Shown here in pieces: positions 8,564 to 16,693 of a DNA stretch of 64,000 nt. The position numbers and the translations under genes were made by a program. This DNA comes from FEN-1073 sp050010135 (lineage in GTDB: Bacteria > Chloroflexota > Anaerolineae > Anaerolineales > RBG-16-64-43): assembly GCA_050010135.1 (NCBI GenBank), contig JBEKLP010000001.1, forward strand, positions 47,957 through 111,956. The letters run 5' to 3'. Positions within the stretch are counted from its first letter, which is position 1. Each line of letters opens with the position of its first letter. The notes below the pieces were generated by a model that worked only from the letters and a program-made list of their open reading frames with translations, had not been told where the DNA came from and ran no database searches.

Positions 8564-8798
8564 GCTTTCCCTTAGGGTCAATTATCGATTCCTTCGCTTC
8601 ATCTTGAAGGGCGTCCCTTCTCGATGGTAATACCCAGATAAGGATGAACTTGATTTTTCTTTCCTTGTCGACGGACTGCTTCTTCAAATTTTGTTGCCTC
8701 TCTCGAAATAGGCTCCTTCGGGAATCTTATTGACCTCCAAAATATCACCATCTCTCCACCTCGAACCATCGAATTTCCACGAATGGAGGGGAATAATT

Positions 8799-11700
8799 GT
8801 GAAAATGGAATCCATCAATAAAAAAGCCGGATTGTCACAATTGCGAAGAAAGGTAAAAGCAATCGCTTTACTCAGCGATTCCAGCTATCTGGAAATTTGC
8901 GATGAAATTGGTGAAATATTAGGAAAATCTGGCGATATTATTCAGGATTGGCTGCAAGACTCAAGCAGTCATAAATTTAGCGCTTCAGAAATAAATAAAT
9001 TTGTTAATTATTCAATGTCTCATTTACTGGATTTGGATCGTAAATGGGCTGAATACATTTTTTCCTGTTTTTGTTTTTCATTTTCTTTATTTTCTCGGGA
9101 TGTCTTTGAATTATGCAATCAGCGAGACGCAATAAAATCGTTTATCTCCGTCCCCCGACATGCCAAAACCAGAATCCCGTTTTTTATAGAGCAGTTCTTA
9201 TCGGGAATTCGCAATAATGCCCAGCAGTATGCAAATAACCAATTCAATCATCACGGCAAATCCGGTTTCTTTATTCATCACCGGCTTGAGTTAAATGCTG
9301 TAAATCGGAACAATAACGAAAAGAAAAATGTTCCGACTAGCATCCGGGCTGATGACCTATTGTTTACGGAAGGGGTATTTGCTATCGTCGGATCGCCAGG
9401 GAGCGGGAAGACAACTCTTTTTTGGCATTTATGCGCGATATTGGCCAATAAGGACAGGCATGGACTCATTCCAATACCTATTGACTTGGAGGGTATTCCC
9501 CCATCGGTTGATGAGGTGGAGTTTTTGACTTTGGCTATTCGCCAAAACGTCCGGGATGTTCTGGCCCACGAAATCCAAATTTTTGCCAGGTATCTCGATA
9601 AATGTCTACGTGAAGGCACGGCAGTTCTCCTTGCGGATAATTGGTCTTCTGAATTCAAGGGCTTGCCGAATACGTTCAAGGGCTGGAAACGAATCCTGTT
9701 TTTTAGCAAATATGTACCCTTTCATCCGGACAATCGGATCGTTTTCTACAAGCTTCCGGAATTGTCCGATTCGGATATCCGCCTCTTTATAAAAAGCTGG
9801 CTATTTTCATCGCGTCAATATGCGGATTCGGAACTGCTCTTTTCCAATATATCCTCATCCCGCGAAGTAAATTCCTTGGCCCGGATTCCATTGTTTCTCA
9901 ATCTGATATGCGCTTCTTTTTACACCAATTCCCGGTTTCTGATCGGCCGTTGGCAGCTAATCGATGCTTCCCTGGAGATTTTTCTTGGTAAGCATGGCTT
10001 GTCTGATCAAGAGGTCTTCGCGTATAGAAGATTTCTTTCACGTCTGGCTCTTTCCGGATATTCGAAAAGAGATCCCAATACAGGGATAAGGCGGCAATTT
10101 ACATATGCGGATATTGAAATGTTTTTATGGCCGACTGACAGGCATCAAATTGACCTCACTCCGAAGAAAATCGTCGAGCACGGTTTTCTGCGTCCCATCC
10201 ATGGCGGCGCACTTTTTTCATTTCCCCATTCGGAAATTCAAGCGGCATTGGCCGCCGAAGCCCTGCTAAATGATCCTTTCTGGGATGCATGGATACCTTT
10301 TTACAAGGATATCCCGGCTTGGGGCGATGTCATCGTATACGCAGTTGCTCAACTCGGGGCTCTAGGCGATTTAGAGAGATTGGTAAAGTTATTGGGATTA
10401 ATTGAAAATTTCCAGGATAAGATCATCCCTGAATGCCACTTACTCCTATTGTGCCGGTGTTTTGCTGAATTGGAAGAGTCGATTCGAAACAAACTCGAAC
10501 GACGAGATATTGGAAGGACTTTTATAACCAGGATAATGTCTTTTTTACATTCCCGATCGTCCACGTTTTTTTATGAAATATTCGATTTACTACCCCGGCT
10601 CATGACAACTGATTTGGAAACCGAATTGATACGATTTTTCTCTCATTGGAATTGTAACGACCTTTCCAGATGTATGATTGTGCGAATTTTAGGTTATTCA
10701 AAGAGCTCCTTGGCGGTAAAGAGTCTCGGCGAATTCGCTTTATATGAAAAGGAAGATCACGGCTTGCGAGCAGAAGCAATTCTAGCATTGGGAAAAACCC
10801 GCCATGCAGAGGCGATCCCCATCCTTAATCTCCTACTCCAAGACCAAAGCGTTTTCTCTTATGTCGTCACCGCATTAGTCAACCATAACTCGGTTGAATC
10901 CATGAGGTCATTGCTCTCCACAGAAAAAACGCTTTATTGGGATCCTTCGGCAATGTCTCTTTTCAACCCCGAGATCTTGTCTGTTCTGGAAGGAGCATTA
11001 TGCGCCGGGGAGCAGCATCTTCTTTTTATTTTACAGGCAATATCTTCTATCGGCACGGATGATTCGGTCCTTCTTCTTGAACGATTCCTATACAAGAAAG
11101 ATACTTTTTCGCTTGCGGCGCGTTTGCTAAGGAACATAACACTCCCCGAAGCTAATGAAGTATTATTACGTTTTGCGGAAGACTACCGAACCTCCCGATA
11201 CGACCGATTCACTGCGTTGGAAAACATCCCCTGCGATATCATCCCAGCAGATTCCCGACGGCTCCTTAACCTTCTGTTTCCAACAGATACCCCTGCCTTT
11301 TCGTGCGGCGCAATTGAAGCATTACGCAAAAACAGCGATATCAATCTGCCCGATCTATTAATCGCTGAAATTGTGGAATCCTCCGAGCAAAAGAGAAGCA
11401 CCCTATTGTCAATCATGATTTCCCAGAATCGTCCGGAGTACATCCCGGTTTATCGGCGGCTTTTCCAGGATCCCGACCCGTTCATCCGTTCCAAGGCAAT
11501 ATACGGGCTGGCAAAGACGGATAAATCCCTGGACCCGGCCGTCGTCACTGACGAACTTCGATTCGCCCTGGAGAATAACCTCATTCCCGATTACCTTTGT
11601 CAAGCCGCCGGCGAATTACGAATAAAGGAATCCGTCCCCTTGTTGGCGAAATTATTCTTGCGTCGTTCCTGGGATGGGAATTGTTGCGAATTATCTGCGT

Positions 11701-12617
11701 TGCAGGACATCGGAGGGCCCGAATCGGCGAAGGTTTTACTCTCTGCAAAACACCTTTGGTGGAGCGGCGAGGATAGCATCTTCTATAATTCTGATTTAAT
11801 TTTTCAAACCCTTGGTGAATTAGGTGAGCCGATAGGCCTGCAAACGATTCTGGATTGCGGGAATAGTCAGTGCGCAATTAATAAAGAATTTTCCACCGGG
11901 ATAATAAATACTTTAATGAGGGTCCATAATCCATTCGCTGCTCCATTTCTGCTTGAGGCATTGGGCCATCCCAACCCCGAAGTCAGGCATAATTCCATCA
12001 TTTCGCTTGCCCAAATGGGATATGAAAAAGCGATCCCCAAAATCATCGCGCTCTTATCCGACGAGGTCGATTACGTGCGGGATATGGCCTACACCGCCAT
12101 AACCCGCACGTATAAATCCTTTGAGAATCCGGACGCTGTCGCCGCGCTGGAGGAATTGTTTCAATCCGCCGATGACCGGCTTTGGTACGCGGCCCTTATT
12201 GGATTAGGAAATGCTCGGCGCGACTTGATTCACTTTTACACATTAGAGAGGATGCGTCAAATCATCAAGACCGAACCGCAAGATTTTCTGTTCCGGGAAA
12301 CATTAGGCACATACGCAGAAAGCGGGGACAATCATACTTTCCAATACATATGGGACATGCGAAGCAATGTTGGAAAATGTGTTGGTCTATCGATGGATTT
12401 TCAGAGAAGAGAAAGAGATCTATTCATGAGTCTGGGCCGGATCAGATTCCTACCCTTCCTTATTAACAAACTCCCAGAAACCCGTCCTTTATTGAAGAAA
12501 ATATGCGAAGAATGTAACATCCGGGTGCTGGAGAACGGAACCGTCGTATTGCCGGAAGGCCAGGAGCTTTCCGCGGACAATGCCGTAAAATTCCTGTGGC
12601 ATTATTCAAAGCAGTAG
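8799..12617 (+). CDS. STAND-type P-loop NTPase with HEAT-repeat sensor
   Basis: I start the protein at GTG 8799, which has GGAGGGG seven bases upstream; a longer frame from TTG 8730 lacks a ribosome site. This gives 1272 residues. Residues 1-170 form an all-helical N-terminal domain I do not recognise. A NACHT-like NTPase follows with Walker A GSPGSGKTTLFWH (about 198-210), a Walker-B-like TAVLLADNW and a winged-helix-like region. The C-terminal half is HEAT/PBS-lyase repeats (for example PNPEVRHNSIISLAQMGYEK). This resembles bacterial STAND/NACHT defence proteins that sense a phage product with the repeats and trigger an N-terminal effector. The sensor and trigger here are unknown. The gene is AT-richer than the backbone and flanked by two HTH-RNA modules. 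Confidence 0.8.
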   Translation: MKMESINKKAGLSQLRRKVKAIALLSDSSYLEICDEIGEILGKSGDIIQDWLQDSSSHKFSASEINKFVNYSMSHLLDLDRKWAEYIFSCFCFSFSLFSRDVFELCNQRDAIKSFISVPRHAKTRIPFFIEQFLSGIRNNAQQYANNQFNHHGKSGFFIHHRLELNAVNRNNNEKKNVPTSIRADDLLFTEGVFAIVGSPGSGKTTLFWHLCAILANKDRHGLIPIPIDLEGIPPSVDEVEFLTLAIRQNVRDVLAHEIQIFARYLDKCLREGTAVLLADNWSSEFKGLPNTFKGWKRILFFSKYVPFHPDNRIVFYKLPELSDSDIRLFIKSWLFSSRQYADSELLFSNISSSREVNSLARIPLFLNLICASFYTNSRFLIGRWQLIDASLEIFLGKHGLSDQEVFAYRRFLSRLALSGYSKRDPNTGIRRQFTYADIEMFLWPTDRHQIDLTPKKIVEHGFLRPIHGGALFSFPHSEIQAALAAEALLNDPFWDAWIPFYKDIPAWGDVIVYAVAQLGALGDLERLVKLLGLIENFQDKIIPECHLLLLCRCFAELEESIRNKLERRDIGRTFITRIMSFLHSRSSTFFYEIFDLLPRLMTTDLETELIRFFSHWNCNDLSRCMIVRILGYSKSSLAVKSLGEFALYEKEDHGLRAEAILALGKTRHAEAIPILNLLLQDQSVFSYVVTALVNHNSVESMRSLLSTEKTLYWDPSAMSLFNPEILSVLEGALCAGEQHLLFILQAISSIGTDDSVLLLERFLYKKDTFSLAARLLRNITLPEANEVLLRFAEDYRTSRYDRFTALENIPCDIIPADSRRLLNLLFPTDTPAFSCGAIEALRKNSDINLPDLLIAEIVESSEQKRSTLLSIMISQNRPEYIPVYRRLFQDPDPFIRSKAIYGLAKTDKSLDPAVVTDELRFALENNLIPDYLCQAAGELRIKESVPLLAKLFLRRSWDGNCCELSALQDIGGPESAKVLLSAKHLWWSGEDSIFYNSDLIFQTLGELGEPIGLQTILDCGNSQCAINKEFSTGIINTLMRVHNPFAAPFLLEALGHPNPEVRHNSIISLAQMGYEKAIPKIIALLSDEVDYVRDMAYTAITRTYKSFENPDAVAALEELFQSADDRLWYAALIGLGNARRDLIHFYTLERMRQIIKTEPQDFLFRETLGTYAESGDNHTFQYIWDMRSNVGKCVGLSMDFQRRERDLFMSLGRIRFLPFLINKLPETRPLLKKICEECNIRVLENGTVVLPEGQELSADNAVKFLWHYSKQ

Positions 12618-12704
12618 AATTGAATTCCTAAACTATTTCCCCCCAATATATCGCAGTCACCGCGTTTATAAACAATACTTTTCCCGAATCGGTAGAATTT
12701 TGAC

Positions 12705-12727
12705 AATTCTCCCAATCTGGGAGAATT
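12705..12727. promoter_or_regulatory. Perfect inverted repeat upstream of HTH gene 2
   Basis: AATTCTCCCA, three bases, then TGGGAGAATT: a perfect 10-bp inverted repeat in the spacer after the STAND gene. It has no following T-run, so an operator fits better than a terminator. TTGACA sequences lie just before (12700) and just after (12735), which would place the palindrome within promoter DNA. Confidence 0.5.
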
Positions 12728-12762
12728 CTTATATTTGACAAAATTTCCATAAGCCCACCCGT

Positions 12763-12791
12763 TTGGCTAGTTCGGACCCTTAAGTTATAGT
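12763..12791 (+). promoter_or_regulatory. Promoter of HTH gene 2, likely leaderless transcript
   Basis: TTGGCT (12763-12768), a 17-base spacer and TATAGT (12786-12791) are followed by ATG at 12801. A start about seven bases after the -10 element would put the first nucleotide at about 12798, leaving almost no leader. The absence of a Shine-Dalgarno sequence before 12801 fits leaderless translation. Confidence 0.45.
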
Positions 12792-12800
12792 ATTGCCAAG

Positions 12801-13016
12801 ATGGCTAAAAGGGTCGATCCTCAGGAATTGATTACCATAACCGAAGCTGCTCGTCGCTTTGGATTAAGCCCTCAATATCTTCGTGATATTGCCCGGTCCG
12901 GCCGGCTAAGGGCCCGAAAAATGGGCCGCGATTGGCTTACTACCCCCGCCGATGTGGAAATATATATTCAAAGCCGGCGGAAGAAAGGTGCTTTTCGCGA
13001 GGATCTGAAAAGATAA
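12801..13016 (+). CDS. Small helix-turn-helix (excisionase/MerR-like) protein 2
   Basis: A DNA-binding protein of 71 residues: ITITEAARRFGLSPQYLRDI is the HTH, and RKMGRDWLTT forms the wing. The last 15 residues are basic. It is a paralogue of the HTH protein at 8066, in mirror-image position on the other side of the STAND gene. Its stop is nine bases before promoter R, repeating the gene-promoter-RNA arrangement of copy L. Likely a local repressor or recombination accessory factor. Confidence 0.72.
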   Translation: MAKRVDPQELITITEAARRFGLSPQYLRDIARSGRLRARKMGRDWLTTPADVEIYIQSRRKKGAFREDLKR

Positions 13017-13024
13017 TCTCCCCC

Positions 13025-13053
13025 TTGACTATACAGCGTATACGCTGTATATT
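13025..13053 (+). promoter_or_regulatory. Strong promoter with 20-bp palindrome filling its spacer, copy R
   Basis: TTGACT (13025-13030), 17 bases, TATATT (13048-13053). The perfect palindrome ATACAGCGTATACGCTGTAT (13031-13050) fills the spacer and enters the -10 box, so a dimer bound there would block RNA polymerase. Copy L has a different palindrome at the same kind of position. Confidence 0.75.
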
Positions 13054-13059
13054 ATTTTA

Positions 13060-13207
13060 ATAATGGAATAGGCAAAGTAACGCCGTCCGCGGGTGCTACG
13101 AACACCAACGGACGGCTAACCCACAGAACTGAACAGGCAGTCGTGCGGGCTGGTGTTTATTATAACGGCCGCTTCTGCCTTACGGTGGAAATGGCCGTTT
13201 TTCTTTG
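13060..13207 (+). ncRNA. Predicted small RNA, copy R
   Basis: Transcription from promoter R would run from about 13060 to the hairpin AACGGCC/GGCCGTT (13164-13170 with 13193-13199) followed by TTTCTTT, giving an RNA of about 148 nt. It contains TGCTACGAACACC (13094-13106) inside a CCGTCCG/CGGACGG stem, and GAACAGGC (13131-13138) inside a smaller hairpin. Both motifs are identical to copy L while the surrounding bases differ. No reading frame of note lies inside. I do not recognise it as a known RNA family. Confidence 0.6.
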
Positions 13208-13246
13208 CCTTTCTAGCGATACAGATAAATCGCAAGGGAGACGCGA

Positions 13247-13438
13247 ATGACTCGAGGTAAAAACTTGGTTTGTCCAAGAATCACAGTAACTCACTCATCA
13301 AAACCGAAATTTTCTTCGCAGGATGAATTATGGTCTGTCGCCGGGCCAATTTTGGCCAGAATTATGACCCAGGTGCTTGTTCGGGAAATACCCATCCGAA
13401 ACAATCATATAAAGAACGATTCATCTAACAATTCCTAA
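13247..13438 (+). CDS. Small hypothetical protein
   Basis: A frame of 63 residues opened by ATG 13247 with GGGAGA eight bases upstream. It lies 40 bases behind the copy R terminator and 15 bases before the tandem antitoxin-like genes. The product is basic, without a recognisable domain or membrane segment. It could be a small accessory protein of the following genes or a chance frame. Confidence 0.35.
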   Translation: MTRGKNLVCPRITVTHSSKPKFSSQDELWSVAGPILARIMTQVLVREIPIRNNHIKNDSSNNS

Positions 13439-13453
13439 TTTCCGGGAGGAGCA

Positions 13454-13945
13454 ATGACAAGTACTTCAAAGAACGATCCCAATGAATTTGATTATCTCAG
13501 ATTGTTTGGTTTGAAAGGCATAACCTCGATCAACGAATTACTACTCGCCGATTCAAAAGGGCTAAAGTCATCTCATGTTTCAACTTTCTGCAGAATAACA
13601 GGTCTTTCAATGGATGATATTGCCACAATAATGGGGATTTCTCGTAAACAAGCGGATAACAAAATGCGAACAGGTGTATTTTCAGCCAAGGAGGCGGATA
13701 TTTTGCTTAGTGTTGCACGTATTATCTGCGAATTTTTCCGTGTTTATCCTGATAACCAAGATTTTTGGATGCTTTTCCTTCCAGACTCTGAAGAAACCAA
13801 TGATATGCAATCTCTATATCTCTCCAAGACCGAGAACGGAAAAGGAAAAGCCCTTCTTCAAATACATATTGAGCGCGAAGATTATCTTAGAGTATTTTCT
13901 ACTGATATTTCAACTCATAAGAAGGTCAATTCTAGTAAAGGTTGA
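13454..13945 (+). CDS. MbcA/ParS/Xre antitoxin-like protein, copy 1
   Basis: A protein of 163 residues with an N-terminal HTH resembling the Xre part of MbcA/ParS (DUF2384) antitoxins: ITGLSMDDIATIMGISRKQA, then KEADILLSVARIICEFFRVYPDNQDFW, matching the family pattern of a HTH followed by an LxRxxRxxxxAxxxF-type helix. These antitoxins normally neutralise a RES-domain toxin encoded directly downstream. None is present here, and a second copy of the same gene follows instead. A strong GGGAGGAG site precedes ATG 13454. The assignment rests on a visible motif pattern and is tentative. Confidence 0.55.
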   Translation: MTSTSKNDPNEFDYLRLFGLKGITSINELLLADSKGLKSSHVSTFCRITGLSMDDIATIMGISRKQADNKMRTGVFSAKEADILLSVARIICEFFRVYPDNQDFWMLFLPDSEETNDMQSLYLSKTENGKGKALLQIHIEREDYLRVFSTDISTHKKVNSSKG

Positions 13946-13982
13946 TCTTTTTTCCGACAATTCTTAATTTCCAGGAGGAGCA

Positions 13983-14474
13983 ATGACAAGCGCTTCAAAG
14001 GCCGTTACTCATGAATTCGAATATCTCAAATTATTTGGCGTGAAAGCCAGGAACTCCAAAAATGAATTACTAATCGCCGAAGTAAAAGGATTAAAGTCTA
14101 CTCACATCTCGACCTTTCGCCGAATAACCGGTTTAACAGTAGATCATATTGCCATCCTATTGGATATTTCTCGAAGACAAATTAATTACAAGATGCGAAA
14201 GGGGATTTTTTCAGCCAAGGATGCGGATATTTTGCTCAATGTTGCCAAGATAATTTACGAATTCTTCTGCTTATATCCTGATATCCAAGATTTTTGGCTT
14301 CTCTTCCTTGCCGGCCGAGACGAATTTAGCGGAAAGTCAGCCTTGTATCTCTCAAAAACCGAGATTGGAAGGGGACGCGTTCTTGCACAAATTATTAAGG
14401 AACGTGATGATTATTTACAGGATATTTCAAAGGATAGTAAAACTCCTAAGAACGTCAAAGTTAAAAAGGAGTGA
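13983..14474 (+). CDS. MbcA/ParS/Xre antitoxin-like protein, copy 2
   Basis: A protein of 163 residues of the same length and plan as copy 1, with the HTH ITGLTVDHIAILLDISRRQI and the helix KDADILLNVAKIIYEFFCLYPDIQDFW. The start context AGGAGGAGCAATGACAAG is nearly identical to copy 1. Divergence is spread along the whole protein, so the duplication is not recent, or the copies have been selected to differ. Possible roles are two regulators with different operators or an orphan antitoxin pair. No toxin gene adjoins it; rmuC follows. Confidence 0.55.
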   Translation: MTSASKAVTHEFEYLKLFGVKARNSKNELLIAEVKGLKSTHISTFRRITGLTVDHIAILLDISRRQINYKMRKGIFSAKDADILLNVAKIIYEFFCLYPDIQDFWLLFLAGRDEFSGKSALYLSKTEIGRGRVLAQIIKERDDYLQDISKDSKTPKNVKVKKE

Positions 14475-14608
14475 CCCCATTCACCAACCTTTGCAGCCCA
14501 AATTCGGTTCATGGGATCAAGCCTGATATATTTTTGGGCCGTTCCAGGTATAGATACAGTCGCAGATATCTCCCGTCGGGTGTACTATTCATTCTAAAGT
14601 GAGGCCAT

Positions 14609-15829
14609 ATGGATACCATTTCTTTTATCGTCACATTGCTTATTGCGATTGTTGTATTTCTTATTGTGGGATTTATATTAGGGTATCTGATTGCGCGTCT
14701 CCGGGAAAGATCCTCCGGCGAGCAATCGCGCATTCAGGTGGCGCAATTGGAGGCCGAAGCGCGTGCCGCTAATGAGAAAGTAGCATATCTTCAGAATAGT
14801 AAACAGGAAATGGAGAATTCCTTTACCGCCCTAGCGAATGGTGTTTTGTCAAAAGCAACCGACGATTTGTTGAAGAATAATTCGACACAGTTGGAACTTG
14901 GCAAGAACGCCATCACCGCAATTGTCGATCCATTAAAGGCTAATTTAACTGATCTCGACAAAAATATTCGTGATTTGGAAGGGAAGCGTGAAAGCGCCTA
15001 TGGTTCGCTTACTACTCAAGTAACGGCATTAACCAAAACGAACGATTCCCTCCAATTATCAACGCAAGCGCTCGCCAATGCCATGCGGTCCCCCACCATA
15101 CGCGGCCGTTGGGGTGAGATTCAGTTGCGCCGGATCGTGGAGCTCGCCTCGATGAACCGAAACGTGGACTTCGAGGAACAAGTTACCGGGGATGAAGGGC
15201 GAGCGGATATGATCATTCATTTACCAAACGAAGGCATTCTTCCACTCGATTCGAAGGCCCCGCTGAATGCCTATCTGGAAGCTATGGAATGCCAGAGCCA
15301 GGATGATAGGGATGCGAAAATGGATTTGCATGCAAAGGCAATGAAGGCGCGCATCTCCGAACTTGGGCAAAAGAAATATTGGGAACAATTCAAGGAATCA
15401 AAAGCTCCTGATTTTGTTATTATGTTCGTGCCGAATGAAAGCTGTCTAGGAGAGGCGCTGGAAGCGGATGCCGGCTTGATGGAATACGCCATTTCCCAAA
15501 AAGTTATCATCGCGTCGCCTTTTACGCTTTTAGCCCTCTTGCGCACCGTTGCTTATGGATGGTCACAGACCCAAGTTGCGGAAAACGCACAAGAAATCGC
15601 AGAGCTTGGAAAAGAGCTGTACAAGCGTCTCGATAAATTTGTGTCCCTTCTGGATGGGGTCGGTACCGGCCTTAATAGCGTAGTCAAACAATATAACGAG
15701 GTTATCGGATCCCTTGACCATCGTTCGATGCCTGCGTCGAGGAAAATGGAACAAGCGGGGCTATCGGAAAGTGAATTGGCGCTGCCCGAAGCCATTGACT
15801 TGAAGGCGAAAAGCGGACACGATTCATAA
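14609..15829 (+). CDS. rmuC: RmuC-family DNA recombination protein
   Basis: A protein of 406 residues. An N-terminal membrane helix (residues 4-30) is followed by a coiled coil (about 40-150) and the conserved RmuC domain, with SPTIRGRWGEIQLRRIVELA (about 156-175) and LPLDSKAPL carrying the nuclease-fold Asp and Lys. Its length and order are typical. RmuC limits inversions and rearrangements and is thought to be a membrane-tethered nuclease. The gene lies directly before the cassette array and ends seven bases before the first attC. Confidence 0.9.
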   Translation: MDTISFIVTLLIAIVVFLIVGFILGYLIARLRERSSGEQSRIQVAQLEAEARAANEKVAYLQNSKQEMENSFTALANGVLSKATDDLLKNNSTQLELGKNAITAIVDPLKANLTDLDKNIRDLEGKRESAYGSLTTQVTALTKTNDSLQLSTQALANAMRSPTIRGRWGEIQLRRIVELASMNRNVDFEEQVTGDEGRADMIIHLPNEGILPLDSKAPLNAYLEAMECQSQDDRDAKMDLHAKAMKARISELGQKKYWEQFKESKAPDFVIMFVPNESCLGEALEADAGLMEYAISQKVIIASPFTLLALLRTVAYGWSQTQVAENAQEIAELGKELYKRLDKFVSLLDGVGTGLNSVVKQYNEVIGSLDHRSMPASRKMEQAGLSESELALPEAIDLKAKSGHDS

Positions 15830-15835
15830 TTATTG

Positions 15836-15975
15836 ACCCAACTTACTAGCGTCTTGCGGTTCTGGCGCTTTACCGGCTGCGCAGGATTAGGTTAATTCTA
15901 TATTATCCACCGCTGAAGAGCATACTAACGAAGAGTCTAGTCGAAGACCAAGTTAGCTACAAGCGCGGGTAGGGT
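15836..15975 (-). other. attC site 8 (degenerate)
   Basis: The ends are ACCCAAC (15836) and GTAGGGT (15969), one base off complementarity, with an irregular palindromic interior. It belongs to the cassette with the gene at 15997 and closes the array against rmuC. Confidence 0.5.
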
Positions 15976-15996
15976 GTAGTAAAAGTCCATCCAATA

Positions 15997-16569
15997 TTAT
16001 TTATATATATCCCCTGTAAACATAAAAATAACCCTTTTCGTTTTCCGCGGAAATACATCGATTTCTTGATTCGAATCTTCTTTTCTTAACTTCACTTTTT
16101 CAATTATTCTTTCTTCGATATACCAATGAATATCATTATTTTTTAGGCTGTCAATTATCGTAAAGCAATTTGCAAATGCCAAACTTGATGCCTGTAAGTA
16201 ATTCATCCTTGGTATTTCTTCATTTACTTTCCAATCTACGGGAGGAGGAAACGCCTGACCTTTTACACAAACCACAAAACTACCTTTCGGCGAGTTAATT
16301 CTGTCAATAATCTTTTTAATCTTTCTCACTTCATCTATTGCATGTTTATAAGTGTCTCTTTGTGAAACATCCACTTTTGCCAGTAATAATACTGAATCAT
16401 TCCAAAAGCAAATTTCTTCGTGATATCTAATCCAGGTTTTACTTTTCATGATAGCGTCATGCATATTTCGAATAATTGTTACTCCAACACCTTTACTATT
16501 ATTAAGTAATTCTCCTGTATCAATCATATCAATGTATGAGATTATACAATCTGGTCCGATATTAGTCAT
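15997..16569 (-). CDS. Cassette-borne hypothetical protein
   Basis: A protein of 190 residues read from ATG 16569. A longer frame from 16590 would intrude into attC site 7, so I rejected it. The N-terminal pattern CIISYIDMIDTGELL followed by EICFWNDSVLLLAKVD is reminiscent of nucleotide-cyclase-like folds (beta strand with Asp, then a hydrophobic strand with ND), but the resemblance is weak and no catalytic set can be assigned. The codon usage is AT-rich. It is the last cassette of the array. Confidence 0.6.
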   Translation of the reverse strand: MTNIGPDCIISYIDMIDTGELLNNSKGVGVTIIRNMHDAIMKSKTWIRYHEEICFWNDSVLLLAKVDVSQRDTYKHAIDEVRKIKKIIDRINSPKGSFVVCVKGQAFPPPVDWKVNEEIPRMNYLQASSLAFANCFTIIDSLKNNDIHWYIEERIIEKVKLRKEDSNQEIDVFPRKTKRVIFMFTGDIYK

Positions 16570-16581
16570 ATGATTTCCTGC

Positions 16582-16682
16582 TCTCAACAACTTCGAGATG
16601 AGCCTCCTGGCCAGCCTAAGGCTAGCATCGCACGAATGCCAAACACTCAGCTAGCCGGGTCAACTCCATCTAGTGATTTGGC
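16582..16682 (-). other. attC site 7
   Basis: TCTCAACAACTTCGAGATGA at the left and CCGGGTCAACTCCATCTAGT followed by GATTTGGC at the right. The right arm aligns with the clear attC at 63701-63830 (CCGGGTCAGCTTCAACGAGT then TGTTAGGC). The terminal core is degenerate. Confidence 0.6.
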
Positions 16683-16693
16683 GGAATTGCTGA

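Larger units (their letters stand above)
13428..14474 (+). repeat. Tandem gene duplication, 529-base period
   Basis: Units 13428-13945 and 13957-14474 begin with ACAATTC(C/T)TAATTTCC, share the ribosome site and encode paralogous 163-residue proteins without length change. The duplication includes the 5' flank but not a promoter I can identify. Confidence 0.75.

Noticed and set aside
8487..8687. 66-residue minus-strand frame overlapping the hypothetical gene at 8303
   Set aside because: Overlaps a better frame, lacks a ribosome site and has no recognisable motif.
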